From: Nocardia australiensis
GTDB taxonomy: Bacteria; Actinomycetota; Actinomycetes; Mycobacteriales; Mycobacteriaceae
Assembly (NCBI RefSeq): GCF_020733705.1
Contig: NZ_JAJFZM010000001.1
Coordinates: forward strand, 372,001-436,000
Length of the DNA: 64,000 nt
Direction: 5' to 3'
The stretch's first letter is position 1. Every line of letters begins with the position of its first letter. The position numbers and the translations under genes are program-made. The notes under the pieces were generated by a model. It was given only the letters and a program-made list of their open reading frames with translations, was not told where the DNA came from and searched no databases. Shown piece after piece: positions 1 through 11,487 of the stretch.

Positions 1-771
1 CAGTGTCGCGGTGGCGATATCGTTGCGCTGAATCATGATCAAGGGCCACAGGAAGTCGTTCCAGACGGTGATCCAGGTGAGCACGGCCAGTACCATCAGC
101 GCGGGACGGGTGTGCGGCAGTAGAACTCGCCAAAAGACCTGCCAGGTGGTGGCGCCGTCGATGATGGCCGCTTCCTCGAGCTCAGCGGGCAAGGCCCGGA
201 AGAACTGACGCATCAGGTAGGTGCCGAATGCGCTGCCGAACAGGCCGGGCACGATCATCGCCCACGGCGTGTCCACCCAGCCGAGGGCGCGCATCAACAA
301 GAACTGCGGGATCACCGTCACGGTGAGCGGCACCATGAGGGTGCCGAGGTAGGCGAGGAATAGGACATCTCGACCCCGAAATCGTAAGCGGGCGAAGGCA
401 TATCCGGCCAGCGAGCAGAAGAACACCTGTCCGGCGGTGACACACAACGCGTACCCGGCGGTATTGAGCAGCATCCGCCCCAGCGGCATCATGTCGAATA
501 CCTCGCCATAATTGGACCACTGCGGTTGCGCGGGAAGGAAAGTCGGCTCGGTGATCTCGCCGTCGCGTTTCAGCGATCCCGACATCGCCCATAGAATCGG
601 CGCCAGCGCACACCAGGCGATCGCGATAAGCGCCACATAGATCACCATGCCGTGCAGCGTGCGGCGCACGATCGCCCGCTGGACTCGGCTTCCTGACTTC
701 CCTCGCGTAACCGGCTTGTTCGCGATGGCGGTGCGCGGACGCGAGCGGTGAACCACGTTGTTGGCGTTCAT
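1..771 (-). CDS. Carbohydrate ABC transporter permease, MalG type (partial, cut by left edge)
   Basis: Inner-membrane permease subunit of a sugar-type ABC importer. The frame opens at the ATG at 769-771, whose ATGA overlaps the stop of the upstream permease, and stays open to base 1, giving 257 codons without a stop, so the C-terminus is missing. After a basic N-tail there is a first membrane segment (MVIYVALIAIAWCALAP), then several more. The cytoplasmic EAA loop that contacts the ATPase is present (EEAAIIDGA followed by the LLPHTRPAL stretch). It is third in an operon after the binding protein and the MalF-type permease. No ATPase gene is visible; it may lie to the left or be a shared MsiK-type ATPase (inference). 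The substrate cannot be read from the sequence. Confidence 0.9.
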   Translation of the reverse strand, partial: MNANNVVHRSRPRTAIANKPVTRGKSGSRVQRAIVRRTLHGMVIYVALIAIAWCALAPILWAMSGSLKRDGEITEPTFLPAQPQWSNYGEVFDMMPLGRMLLNTAGYALCVTAGQVFFCSLAGYAFARLRFRGRDVLFLAYLGTLMVPLTVTVIPQFLLMRALGWVDTPWAMIVPGLFGSAFGTYLMRQFFRALPAELEEAAIIDGATTWQVFWRVLLPHTRPALMVLAVLTWITVWNDFLWPLIMIQRNDIATATL

Positions 772-1745
772 AGTTCGACCGCGTCGCGCCGGGCGAATCG
801 AAGCTGCAGCAGGGTCGCCACGAAGAGGATCGCGAAGATCACCCAGGCCAGCGCCGCCGCGTAACCGACCTCGTAGAAGCCGAAGGCGTTCTGGAACAGC
901 ATGATTCCGAGCAGATAGGTTCCGGTCTCGGGTCCCCCGTTGCCGCCGGTCAAGGCGTATGCCTGATCGAACGCCTGCACGGTGCTGATGATGGTGATCA
1001 CGAAGACGAACGACAGCGGACCGCGAATCAGTGGCACGGTGATCGACCGGAATCGCCGCAGCGCACCGGCGCCATCGATCTTGGCCGCCTCGTACAAGGT
1101 CTCCGGAACTCCCTGCATGGCGGCGAGCAGGATGACCGTCACGAACGGCACACTCTTCCATACGGTCACGACGCTGAGCGATACCAGCGCCCAGTCCGGA
1201 TCCGTCAGCCATGGCACCGGATCAATGCCGACCCAGCCGAGCATGATGTTGAGCAGCCCGTCGTCGGTGGTGAAGATGAACCGCCACACCACGGCCATGG
1301 CAACCGTCGAAGCCACCAGCGGCAGGAACGCGATCGTTCGAAAGATCCCTATACCGGCCAGCTTTCGATTCAGAACCGCCGCGACCGCCAGCCCGATCAG
1401 CACCGTCGGCACCAGCGTCAGCACAGTGAACACCGCGGTATTGCGCACCGCGATCGCGAACAACGGATCCGCCCCGAACAGCCGCCGATAGTTCGCCAGC
1501 CCCACAAACCGCGGCGGACTGAACAGATCCCACGCGTGAAAACTCAAATACAAAGAAAACCCCAGCGGAAAAAGCAAAAACACCCCCACTGCCACCAAAT
1601 TGGGCGCCACGAACAACCACCCATCCCGCTCCCGCCGACGCGCCAACCGCCCCCGCCCCGTGAGTGCCACAGCACGGAGAGTCCTTCTCGGCGTTTGCCA
1701 CGGCCATGTGCCACTCGACGAACGATCGCGTGGGGTGGTGGTCAT
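768..1745 (-). CDS. Carbohydrate ABC transporter permease, MalF/UgpA type
   Basis: A 325-residue inner-membrane permease that pairs with the MalG-type subunit to form the sugar channel. The N-terminus is cytoplasmic and basic (GRGRLARRRERDGWL), followed by about six hydrophobic segments starting with LFVAPNLVAVGVFLLFPLGF. The EAA loop is present (YEAAKIDGAGALRRFRSIT). The frame is open further upstream, but the ATG at 1743-1745 forms a 4-base ATGA overlap with the stop of the binding-protein gene, which is the expected coupled arrangement and fits family length, so I use it. The gene overlaps its neighbours by 4 bases on both sides. Confidence 0.93.
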   Translation of the reverse strand: MTTTPRDRSSSGTWPWQTPRRTLRAVALTGRGRLARRRERDGWLFVAPNLVAVGVFLLFPLGFSLYLSFHAWDLFSPPRFVGLANYRRLFGADPLFAIAVRNTAVFTVLTLVPTVLIGLAVAAVLNRKLAGIGIFRTIAFLPLVASTVAMAVVWRFIFTTDDGLLNIMLGWVGIDPVPWLTDPDWALVSLSVVTVWKSVPFVTVILLAAMQGVPETLYEAAKIDGAGALRRFRSITVPLIRGPLSFVFVITIISTVQAFDQAYALTGGNGGPETGTYLLGIMLFQNAFGFYEVGYAAALAWVIFAILFVATLLQLRFARRDAVEL

Positions 1746-3031
1746 GTGGGCTCCAGGAGGGCGTTGATATCGGCGGCGAAGGGGCCGTTCAGGGAGGTGG
1801 CGGGGGCGGCGCCGCGCAGGACCCTGTTGGCGCCGCGTTCCAGGAGAGCGGAGACCTTGCCCCAGGCGGGGGTGATGGGGAGCGGGCGGGAATGGGCGGG
1901 GCCATCGGTGAGTACTTCGAGATTGCGGATTTCGCGGTGCGCGTCGGCGAAACCCGTTGAGCCCATGGCGGATTTCAGAGCGGGCGCGAATAGGCCGGAG
2001 GCGGCGGTGATGGCCTGGCCCACGGGTCCGGTCGCGAATTTCACGAATTCCCAAGCCTGTTCGATGCGCGGGCTGTCCGCGGCGATCGCCAGACCGGTAC
2101 ACCCCACATCGGTCACCGCGCCGGGACCACCACGTGGACCGACGGGCAGCACCGTGAGGTCGACCTCGAGATCGTCTTTCCCGGTGATCTCGGAATAGAG
2201 CCAGTGCCCACCCATCATCAGACCGGCCTTCCCACGCAGGAACAGGTCCTGCGCCGAAACCGATTGCTGGTCGGCGACTCTCGGCGCCACATGATGACGA
2301 ACCGCGAGATCGGCATAGAACTGGAAGCCCTCGGCGAAGCGGGGATCGCCGAGATTTGTCCGGGTCGGCCCCACCGACGGGGTGAACCACTCCATGCCGT
2401 TGTTCATGCCGAAGCAGGCCGCCGAGTAGTACGGCACCCATGCGTCGGTGAAGCCCCACCGGCTCGTCCGGCCCGAGGGTTCGCGGCGAGTGAGCGCCCT
2501 GGTGGCATCCAAGAATTCGGCGAAGGTCCACGGCCGCGACCAATCGGCGGGCGGCGTCAGGCCGGCATCGGCGAACAGGTGCCGGTTGTAGTAGAGGAAA
2601 ACCCCCGACCATTGTTCGGGTAACGCGTATTGCCCGCCGCCGTAGCTGAAGGTGTCATACAGCGTCGGGTAACTGTCGCGGCGCAACGCGACGGCGTATT
2701 CGGGGTCGCGGTCGAGCAGCGAGTTCAAGTCCAGCAGGACGCCGCGCTCGGCGAGGCTGGCATACAGCAGCTCCCATGCCATGAGGATGTCGGGACATTT
2801 GCCACCAGCACAGTAGGTCAGCATCTGCTGTAGCGAGTCGGGGCCGGAAACAATGGTGCGAATCTTGATGTCCGGGTGGGTCTTCTGGAACTCCCGAATG
2901 ATCCGCAGCCGCACCCGCGCCTCCTGCGGTCTGGCACCGAAGAAGAAGGTCAGCGCGTCGTCATCGGCGCCGCAACCACCGGCGAGCATGGGTGCGGCGA
3001 GCATCGAAGCGAGCACGGTACGGCGGCGCAC
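1742..3031 (-). CDS. Extracellular solute-binding lipoprotein, family 1 (ABC importer)
   Basis: Substrate-capturing lipoprotein of the ABC importer. From the GTG at 3031 the protein begins MRRRTVLASMLAAPMLAGGC, a compact lipoprotein signal peptide with lipobox LAGGC; the arginines could also suit Tat export. The mature part has family-1 features: an N-terminal lobe with PDIKIRTIV and a hinge region FSYGGGQYALPEQWSG where these proteins contact sugar. The frame remains open to an ATG at 3145. A strong AGGAGG at 3101-3106 (minus strand) stands before an in-frame CTG at 3094 rather than ATG or GTG, so the true start is uncertain; the extra 38 residues are low-complexity Ala/Pro/Ser. First gene of the operon and divergent from cstA. 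Ligand unknown. Confidence 0.87.
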   Translation of the reverse strand: MRRRTVLASMLAAPMLAGGCGADDDALTFFFGARPQEARVRLRIIREFQKTHPDIKIRTIVSGPDSLQQMLTYCAGGKCPDILMAWELLYASLAERGVLLDLNSLLDRDPEYAVALRRDSYPTLYDTFSYGGGQYALPEQWSGVFLYYNRHLFADAGLTPPADWSRPWTFAEFLDATRALTRREPSGRTSRWGFTDAWVPYYSAACFGMNNGMEWFTPSVGPTRTNLGDPRFAEGFQFYADLAVRHHVAPRVADQQSVSAQDLFLRGKAGLMMGGHWLYSEITGKDDLEVDLTVLPVGPRGGPGAVTDVGCTGLAIAADSPRIEQAWEFVKFATGPVGQAITAASGLFAPALKSAMGSTGFADAHREIRNLEVLTDGPAHSRPLPITPAWGKVSALLERGANRVLRGAAPATSLNGPFAADINALLEPT

Positions 3032-3297
3032 CGAAGCGACCGCCGGTGTCGGCGAGGCGGCCGCAACAGCGGGCGAACCAGGGGTGGATTCCAGTACAGC
3101 CCTCCTCGGGGCGGATGTGGAGGATCGCGAACCGCATGGCAGCATACGTCCGGCAACACCGAGGAGACGGCCGACACACGAACATTATTTAACGGGCGGT
3201 CGAGGTGTCGGGAAACGTCCCCGATCGCCGCCACAGATCGGATACGTTGTCACGTGTTTCAGTAGAATCCTGCGCGTTTTACAGGAGAGTAGGGCGG

Positions 3298-5627
<2,330 letters not shown>

Positions 5628-5631
<4 letters not shown>

Positions 5632-5888
5632 CCGTCTCCGGCTCGCCGCGTGCCGACCGGTCCGATCGACCGGTCGGCACGCGGCTGCGCGCTGTCGGGA
5701 CTGCCTGCACCACAACGATTCACGCGATCGGATGGTGGTTCGATTCGGTGCTCGGCGGGCAGGACTACCAACGCTATGTGGCGCATCTGCGCCGCGCCCA
5801 TCCCGGCTGCGAGATTCCGACCGAACGTGAGTACTGGCGCAACCGGCATGCGGATGCCGACAGCAACCCGACCACCCGCTGCTGCTAG
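5628..5888 (+). CDS. ybdD: YbdD/YjiX family (DUF466) small protein
   Basis: Small soluble partner encoded next to CstA-type transporters; in E. coli YbdD and YjiX are needed for CstA/BtsT function. The core HAIGWWFDSVLGGQDYQRY and the tail CEIPTEREYWRNRH are diagnostic of DUF466. I favour a TTG start at 5628-5630 that overlaps the cstA TGA (TTGA), giving 86 residues and translational coupling. The frame is also open upstream within cstA, but those residues are just cstA read in another frame. Compared with E. coli YbdD (about 65 residues) it has an N-terminal extension of roughly 20 residues, so a later non-ATG start remains possible. Confidence 0.8.
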
Positions 5889-5960
5889 CCGACATCCACC
5901 GGGCCGTACATGGCAGATTTCCGCTAGCGCACCGTGCGGCTTGCTGCCATTGTGGTTGGG

Positions 5961-7637
5961 GTGACGATTACGGCATTGGACTTCGAGCGCTGCTATCGAG
6001 CGGTGTCGACACGAGACTCCCGGTTCGACGGGCAGTTCTTCACTGCGGTTCGAACCACCGGAATCTACTGCCGCCCTTCATGTCCGGCGATCACGCCGAA
6101 ACCGGCGAACGTGACGTTCCTACCGACAGCCGCGGCGGCGCAGCACGCGGGATACCGCGCGTGCCGCCGGTGCCTGCCCGATGCGGCACCGGGATCGCCG
6201 CTGTGGAACATCCGCGCGGATCTGGCCGCGCGCGCGATGCGATTGATCGGTGACGGTGTCATCGAGCGTGGTGGCGTGCCCGCACTGGCCGCGACGCTGG
6301 GCTATTCCCAGCGTCAGCTCACCCGGGTACTCACCGCCGAATTGGGTGCCGGGCCACTGGCACTGGCCCGCGCGCATCGCGCGCACACGGCGCGGCTGCT
6401 GATCCAGACGACGAACATGCCGATGTCGGATATCGCGTTCGCGGCCGGGTTTGCCAGCATTCGCCAGTACAACGACACGGTGCGTGAGGTGTTCGCGGTC
6501 AGCCCGACCACCATGCGCGCCGAGGCCCAGCGATTGCCCCGCTCCGGCAACGGCCAGGTCATACCGCCGGCCAATGGCAGTCTGACGCTGCGCCTGCCAT
6601 ATCGGGAACCCTTGGATCGGGGTTGGCTGGAGTGGTTCCTCTCGTCGCACGTCGCCCCCGGCATGGAACTGTGGGAAGACCGCGCCTACACGCGCAACCT
6701 GCGAACCCCGCACGGACACGCGACCACCCGGCTGAGCTTTCAGCGCGATCACGTCCGGGCCGAATTGACGCTGCACGATATGCGCGACCTCGCGCCGACC
6801 GTCGCACGGCTACGCCACCTACTGGATTTGGACGCCGACCCGGTCGGCATCGACGAGGCATTGGGCGTTCATACCGCCGAGGAACTTCGGCAGTCCGATG
6901 CGGCCCCCGCGCTGGCGGCGGCCGGTCATATCAATACGGCCCCCACCGCATTCGCTCAGCCCACCGCGTTCGGTCACCCCGATACCGACAGGGCACCCGC
7001 ACAACATCCGTTCAACGTTGGTGCGCGCACGCACGCCGATCATCAGCACCGGCTGCCGTTCACACCAGGGATCCGGGTCCCCGGCTGCCTCGACGGGCCG
7101 GAGTTGTTGTTGCGCACCATGATCGGACAACAGATCTCGGTGTCCGCCGCCGCCACCCACACTGCCCGTCTGGTCGAGGCGCTCGGTGAGCGAGTCGACG
7201 GCCCGGTGCCGCTGCTGTTCCCAACACCGACGACCATCGCCGAGCGCGGCGCGGAGGTGCTGACCGGACCGGCACGGCGCATCCGCTCGATCATCGGCGC
7301 CGCCGAAGCCGTTGCGTCCGGTGATCTGGTCCTGCATCAGGGCCGCACGGCCGCGGACCTACGCCGCGACCTACTCGCCCTCGATGGCATCGGACCGTGG
7401 ACAGCTGACTATGTGACCATGCGCCTGCTCGCCGATCCCGATGTCCTGCTCGACACCGATCTCGTTGTCCGGCAGGGCGCCACCCAACTCGGCCTCGACC
7501 TCACCGACTCCGCTCGGTATGGGCCGTGGCGCTCATATCTGTCCATGCAGCTGTGGAAGGCCGCGCTGGCCGGGCGCGCCGCAACCAAGTCAGCCTCGGC
7601 GAAGTCGGCCGTATCGACGGCGCGGGACGAATCATGA
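5961..7637 (+). CDS. alkA: Ada-type sensor / AraC regulator fused to AlkA 3-methyladenine DNA glycosylase
   Basis: Fusion protein of about 558 residues for the adaptive response to DNA alkylation. From the GTG at 5961 the zinc-cluster cysteines fall at C37 (in IYCRPSC), C41, C68 and C71 (RACRRC), matching E. coli Ada C38/C42/C69/C72; C37 is the expected phosphotriester methyl acceptor. An AraC-type double helix-turn-helix follows (about 90-185; SDIAFAAGFASIRQYNDTVRE). The C-terminal half is AlkA-like, with the HhH-GPD core LLLRTMIGQQISVSAAATH, the hairpin LDGIGPWTADYV and an aspartate-containing segment LLDTDLV. It lacks the Ada O6-methylguanine transferase domain, which the next gene supplies. 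Its stop overlaps the ogt ATG (ATGA). The frame also allows a GTG at 5934. Confidence 0.93.
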   Translation: MTITALDFERCYRAVSTRDSRFDGQFFTAVRTTGIYCRPSCPAITPKPANVTFLPTAAAAQHAGYRACRRCLPDAAPGSPLWNIRADLAARAMRLIGDGVIERGGVPALAATLGYSQRQLTRVLTAELGAGPLALARAHRAHTARLLIQTTNMPMSDIAFAAGFASIRQYNDTVREVFAVSPTTMRAEAQRLPRSGNGQVIPPANGSLTLRLPYREPLDRGWLEWFLSSHVAPGMELWEDRAYTRNLRTPHGHATTRLSFQRDHVRAELTLHDMRDLAPTVARLRHLLDLDADPVGIDEALGVHTAEELRQSDAAPALAAAGHINTAPTAFAQPTAFGHPDTDRAPAQHPFNVGARTHADHQHRLPFTPGIRVPGCLDGPELLLRTMIGQQISVSAAATHTARLVEALGERVDGPVPLLFPTPTTIAERGAEVLTGPARRIRSIIGAAEAVASGDLVLHQGRTAADLRRDLLALDGIGPWTADYVTMRLLADPDVLLDTDLVVRQGATQLGLDLTDSARYGPWRSYLSMQLWKAALAGRAATKSASAKSAVSTARDES

Positions 7638-8152
7638 ATTGCGCGAACATCATCGCCACCACAGCCGATTTCGCCACCGTCGACACCCCGATCGGCCCAT
7701 TCACCGCGCTCGTCGACACCGGCGGTGCGGTACTCGCTTCCGGCTGGACCGTCGACGCCGAGAACCTGCGCGGCCTCATCCACCCGAGCCTGCGTCCCAG
7801 CGAACTGCGCAGGCGTGAGTCGCTCGGCCCCGTAACCCAGGCGGTCACGCGCTACCACGACGGCGACCTCACCGCGATCGACGACATCGCCGTCCGGCAG
7901 CAATCCGGCGGGTTTCTCGTACACGCCTGGGAAGTGCTGCGCACCGTCCCCGCCGGTAGCCCCATCACCTACACCGAATACGCTGCCCGCGCCGGACGCC
8001 CCGACGCCACCCGCGCCGCCGCCAACGCCTGCGCCCGCAACGCCGCCGCTCTCTTCGTCCCCTGCCACCGCATCTACCGCATCGGCGGTGCCCTCGGCGG
8101 CTTCCGCTGGGGCCTGCCTATCAAACGGTGGCTACTCGACCACGAGGCGTAA
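7634..8152 (+). CDS. ogt: Methylated-DNA--protein-cysteine S-methyltransferase (Ogt/MGMT)
   Basis: Suicide enzyme that moves the methyl group from O6-methylguanine (and O4-methylthymine) onto its own cysteine. The product is 172 residues with the active-site motif PCHR at C144 (FVPCHRIYRIGGALGGFRWG). Upstream are the arginine finger/helix-turn-helix stretch (GRPDATRAAANACARN) and TVPAGSPITYTEYAARAG. The usual ANANP segment reads NACARN here, a modest deviation. The start ATG at 7634 overlaps the stop of the Ada-AlkA gene by 4 bases, so the two repair proteins should be made together and probably induced together by methylated Ada (inference). Confidence 0.95.
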   Translation: MNCANIIATTADFATVDTPIGPFTALVDTGGAVLASGWTVDAENLRGLIHPSLRPSELRRRESLGPVTQAVTRYHDGDLTAIDDIAVRQQSGGFLVHAWEVLRTVPAGSPITYTEYAARAGRPDATRAAANACARNAAALFVPCHRIYRIGGALGGFRWGLPIKRWLLDHEA

Positions 8153-8325
8153 CAACGAATACCCTTGCCGCGTTCGGGCGACGCGACCGTCGTAGCGATT
8201 GATTGCCGCTCTTTACCGTCCACATGGACGACTTTCACGGTTCGAGCGATCTCATCACAGTGCGCGCGGTAACCCACCCCGACGCGCGCTGAACGTTTAC
8301 GCAGGCAGTTGAATTGCGGTGTGTG
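8153..8325. other. Intergenic gap between convergent ogt and sbcC
   Basis: 173 bases between two convergent stops. I see only a short near-palindrome at about 8218-8229 (GTCCACATGGAC) and no long terminator-like stem. No reading frame with family resemblance was found. Confidence 0.5.
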
Positions 8326-11300
8326 TCAACCGACGGTGGTCCGGAGATGGGAGCCGGTGCGGCCGCGGCGGACGTGCAACCGGCTCGGTATGCGCTGGCG
8401 CATTTCGTCTACGTGGCTGACCAGGCCGACTACGCGACCTCCCGCGCGGAGTTCGTCGAGAACGCCCATCACCGCGTCGAGGGTATCGGCGTCGAGGCCG
8501 CCGAAGCCTTCGTCGATGAAGAGCGTGTCGAGGATGAGACCGCCGGATTCGGCGGCCACAGTGTCGGCCAGCCCGAGGGCGAGAGACAGTGCGGCCATGA
8601 AAGTTTCGCCACCCGAAAGGGTTTTGGCCGGGCGGATGGCACCGGTGTAGTCGTCGCGAATGTCGAGACCGAGGCCGCCGCGCCGACCGCGTGGGCCCGC
8701 TTTGTCGGAGTGGACGAATTCGTAACGGCCGCCCGACATTCGGCGCAGCCGGACCGATCCGGCCAGCGCGACCTCCTCGAGACGGGCGGCAAGAACATAG
8801 GAGCGCAATGACATTCGGCGATTGTTCTCGCCACGGCCGGCGACCACGTCGGCGAGCGCGGCGAGTTCCTCGTGGGCGCGCTGGAAGGGCGCGATTCGTT
8901 CTACCGCGGCCCACAGCTGACCGCCCAATTGCTCGAGCCTACTCACCCGCCTCGTGGCCTCGGCCCGCGTGGCGATCGCGGCGTTCATCTGCGATTGCGC
9001 GGCGGCGGCCGACGCCTCCAATTCGGCTATATCGCCGAGTTCGGCGAGCGCCGCCGCCTGGATATCGGGTTCGGCGAGAACGGCTCGCGCGTGTGCGCGC
9101 GTTCCATCCGCAGCCGCCAATTCGGCCGTTATATCGGCTTGCCGCCGCGCGGTGCGCGCGGCCCCGGTGACCACACGGGCGTAGGCGGTCAGCATGGCCA
9201 CATCGTCACGCTGGGCCGCACCCGGATTCGATGTGCCCGCGCTGTCGGCATCAGCTCCCGGCACGCCACCAGTGGACTCGCGACCACCCGCCCATAGCTC
9301 GCGTTCTTCGTCGGTGACTACGAAACCCGCGGCCAGCGCAAGGTTTTCGACCCGATCGGCGACCACCGTTACCTGTGCGCGGGCGGACTCGGTTTCATTG
9401 CGTGCCTCCCGCAGGGCGATCGCGTCGGCGATCAGTTTGTTCAGCCTGACACGGCGACGGTCGATCGTTTCGTCGGCACCCGCGGCAACGCGCAACCGGC
9501 CGGTGAGTTCGGCCAGGCGGGTGGTGGTAGCCGCGATATGAGCGGTGACGGTACTACGGCGCGAATCGGATTCGCGGAGTTCGTCGTGCAAGCGAAGCTC
9601 GTCGGAGCGCAGGCCCGACAACTCGGCGGTGAGTCCCTCGGCCAGCGCGGCCAACTCGGCGGCGTCCTCGTAACGGTCGGTGGCGGCACGCAAGGCGGCG
9701 GCCAGTTCGACACGGTCGACATCCCCGCCGACCGCGATCAGCGCCTCGATATCGCGTTCCAGGGCAGCGATCCGGGACAGGACGCGGTCACGGGCGTCTT
9801 CGGCGGCGCGCTCCGCGACGGCCGCCGCGTCCTCGGCGTCCTTGGATACCGCGCCGGAAGCCGGCAGCGCCGGGGCAGGATGGTCGACGGATCCGCACAC
9901 CGCGCACGGATCACCATCGGACAATCGACCGGCGAGTTCGGCGGCCATGCCCGCCAGCCTGCGCTCACGCAGGTCGAGTACCCGTTCCTTGGCGTCGTTG
10001 TGCGCGGTACGCGCGGACTCGAGTTCGATCCGCACACGATCGAGAGTTGTTCGGTGCCTGGCGAGTTCGACCGCGGCGGTGGCGGCGGTCCGCAGCCGCT
10101 CGCATTCGGCGGACAGCCCGGGCAATGTGGCGGCGGCCTCGGTGGCCTCGCGCAGCCTTGCGTCGGTGGTACGGATCGAGCCAGGGAGTTGCTCACGCAA
10201 CCTGGTCAACTCCACCGCTCGACGGGTCAGTGTGGTGTCTTCGGCACGCAGCGAGGACACCTCGGCGGTGAGCTCGATGGCGGCGGTCGCGTCCGAACTC
10301 ACCTCGTCGAGCGCTCCGATCTGGGCGCTCCAACGCTGAATGGCGGCATCGAGATCGGCCTGCGGGTCGACGACAGGCATCGCGTCGGAACCGGTTTCGA
10401 TAGGAACAAGTTCGATTCCCGCAATATCGCTGCCTGTCGGCTCGCCGAGCAGCATGGCCAACTCCCCTGCGATCCGGCGGGTTTCGTCACCCTTCCGCCG
10501 CGCGTGCATAACGGCGGCACGCGCCTCGTCGATCGCCTCGGCAACCGGCGCGGCCCGGCCGGCCAGCTCGAGTTCGGCTTCCAGACCCGCGCGGTGCCCC
10601 GCCCCCGCGGTGTATTCGTCCAGCTGTTGCTGTGCCGTGCTCATGCGGCGACACAACTCACGCAGGCGGCGTTGCTGTTCCGCTAGCCCACGTGCTCGTG
10701 TCGACTCCTGTTGTCTACCTTCGGCTTCTGCGACAGCCGTGGCGAGCTCCGCCCGCGCGCTGGCTAGCAGATCCTGCGACCAGGACACCGCCTCCAACAT
10801 CTCTACCGTCTCGGCGCGGCCCAGCCCCACCGCACCCCGGATCTCCGCGATCAGCTGATTGATGCCGTCCTTGTTCTCCTCGACCTCGGCGGCCGAGACC
10901 CGCCGCTTATCGGCGAGCCAGTGCTCGGCCGTGCCGAAACGTTCGGTGTCGAAGAGCTTTTCGAGCAACTTCTCGCGATCCTCGTTATCCGCCCGCAAAA
11001 ATCGCGCGAAATCGCCCTGCGGGAGCAGGACGACTTGGAAGAACTGATCGGCGCTCATCCCGAGCAACCGCAGGATCTCATCGCCGATATCCGGTATGCG
11101 CGAAAGGTTTTCACCGCGACCGTCCAGCCACTCCAACGTCGCCTTGGCCTTATCGGTGTACATTCCGGGGCCGCCACGCAACTTGGGGCGCTCGAACTCG
11201 GGAATGCGCGTCAACCGCACCCGCCGCCCGCCCAGCGTCGCCTCCAGCACCACCCGCGGCGGTGTCTGCTCCGGCGCATGATCGGAATGCAGCCGCTTAC

Positions 11301-11487
11301 TCTCGCCACGAGCGCCGGGAACCTTGCCATACAGTGCGAACGCGATCGCATCCAGCACCGTCGTTTTCCCCGCGCCGGTCTGCCCGTGCAGCAGGAACAG
11401 CCCGTCGGCACCGAGCGCGTCGAAATCGACAACCGTCGGCTCGGCGAACGGTCCGAATGCGGTCATCTCCAGCAGGTGCAGTCTCAT
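8326..11487 (-). CDS. sbcC: SbcC nuclease-complex ATPase (SMC/Rad50-like)
   Basis: ATPase subunit of the SbcCD (Mre11-Rad50-like) complex, which opens DNA hairpins and trims blocked double-strand ends. The 1053-residue protein has Walker A GQTGAGKTT at residues 35-43, long Ala/Arg/Glu-rich coiled-coil arms, and a zinc hook at C528-x-x-C531 (CAVC in DGDPCAVCGSVDHP). The C-terminal lobe carries the ABC signature LSGGE and Walker B/D-loop TLFIDEGFGGLD. The start ATG at 11487 overlaps the sbcD stop by 4 bases, so subunit stoichiometry is probably tied by coupling. It converges on ogt. Confidence 0.97.
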   Translation of the reverse strand: MRLHLLEMTAFGPFAEPTVVDFDALGADGLFLLHGQTGAGKTTVLDAIAFALYGKVPGARGESKRLHSDHAPEQTPPRVVLEATLGGRRVRLTRIPEFERPKLRGGPGMYTDKAKATLEWLDGRGENLSRIPDIGDEILRLLGMSADQFFQVVLLPQGDFARFLRADNEDREKLLEKLFDTERFGTAEHWLADKRRVSAAEVEENKDGINQLIAEIRGAVGLGRAETVEMLEAVSWSQDLLASARAELATAVAEAEGRQQESTRARGLAEQQRRLRELCRRMSTAQQQLDEYTAGAGHRAGLEAELELAGRAAPVAEAIDEARAAVMHARRKGDETRRIAGELAMLLGEPTGSDIAGIELVPIETGSDAMPVVDPQADLDAAIQRWSAQIGALDEVSSDATAAIELTAEVSSLRAEDTTLTRRAVELTRLREQLPGSIRTTDARLREATEAAATLPGLSAECERLRTAATAAVELARHRTTLDRVRIELESARTAHNDAKERVLDLRERRLAGMAAELAGRLSDGDPCAVCGSVDHPAPALPASGAVSKDAEDAAAVAERAAEDARDRVLSRIAALERDIEALIAVGGDVDRVELAAALRAATDRYEDAAELAALAEGLTAELSGLRSDELRLHDELRESDSRRSTVTAHIAATTTRLAELTGRLRVAAGADETIDRRRVRLNKLIADAIALREARNETESARAQVTVVADRVENLALAAGFVVTDEERELWAGGRESTGGVPGADADSAGTSNPGAAQRDDVAMLTAYARVVTGAARTARRQADITAELAAADGTRAHARAVLAEPDIQAAALAELGDIAELEASAAAAQSQMNAAIATRAEATRRVSRLEQLGGQLWAAVERIAPFQRAHEELAALADVVAGRGENNRRMSLRSYVLAARLEEVALAGSVRLRRMSGGRYEFVHSDKAGPRGRRGGLGLDIRDDYTGAIRPAKTLSGGETFMAALSLALGLADTVAAESGGLILDTLFIDEGFGGLDADTLDAVMGVLDELRAGGRVVGLVSHVDEMRQRIPSRLHVRRGRTGSHLRTTVG

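Noticed and set aside
1746..2612. Long open frame that extends the MalF-type permease upstream to 614 residues
   Set aside because: It runs through the binding-protein gene in a different frame, is Arg/Pro-rich and has no family resemblance; the ATGA overlap at 1742-1745 fixes the start.
9538..10686. Gly-rich 382-codon plus-strand frame opposite sbcC
   Set aside because: Typical GC-rich shadow frame: low-complexity Gly/Arg, no motif, fully inside a strongly supported gene.
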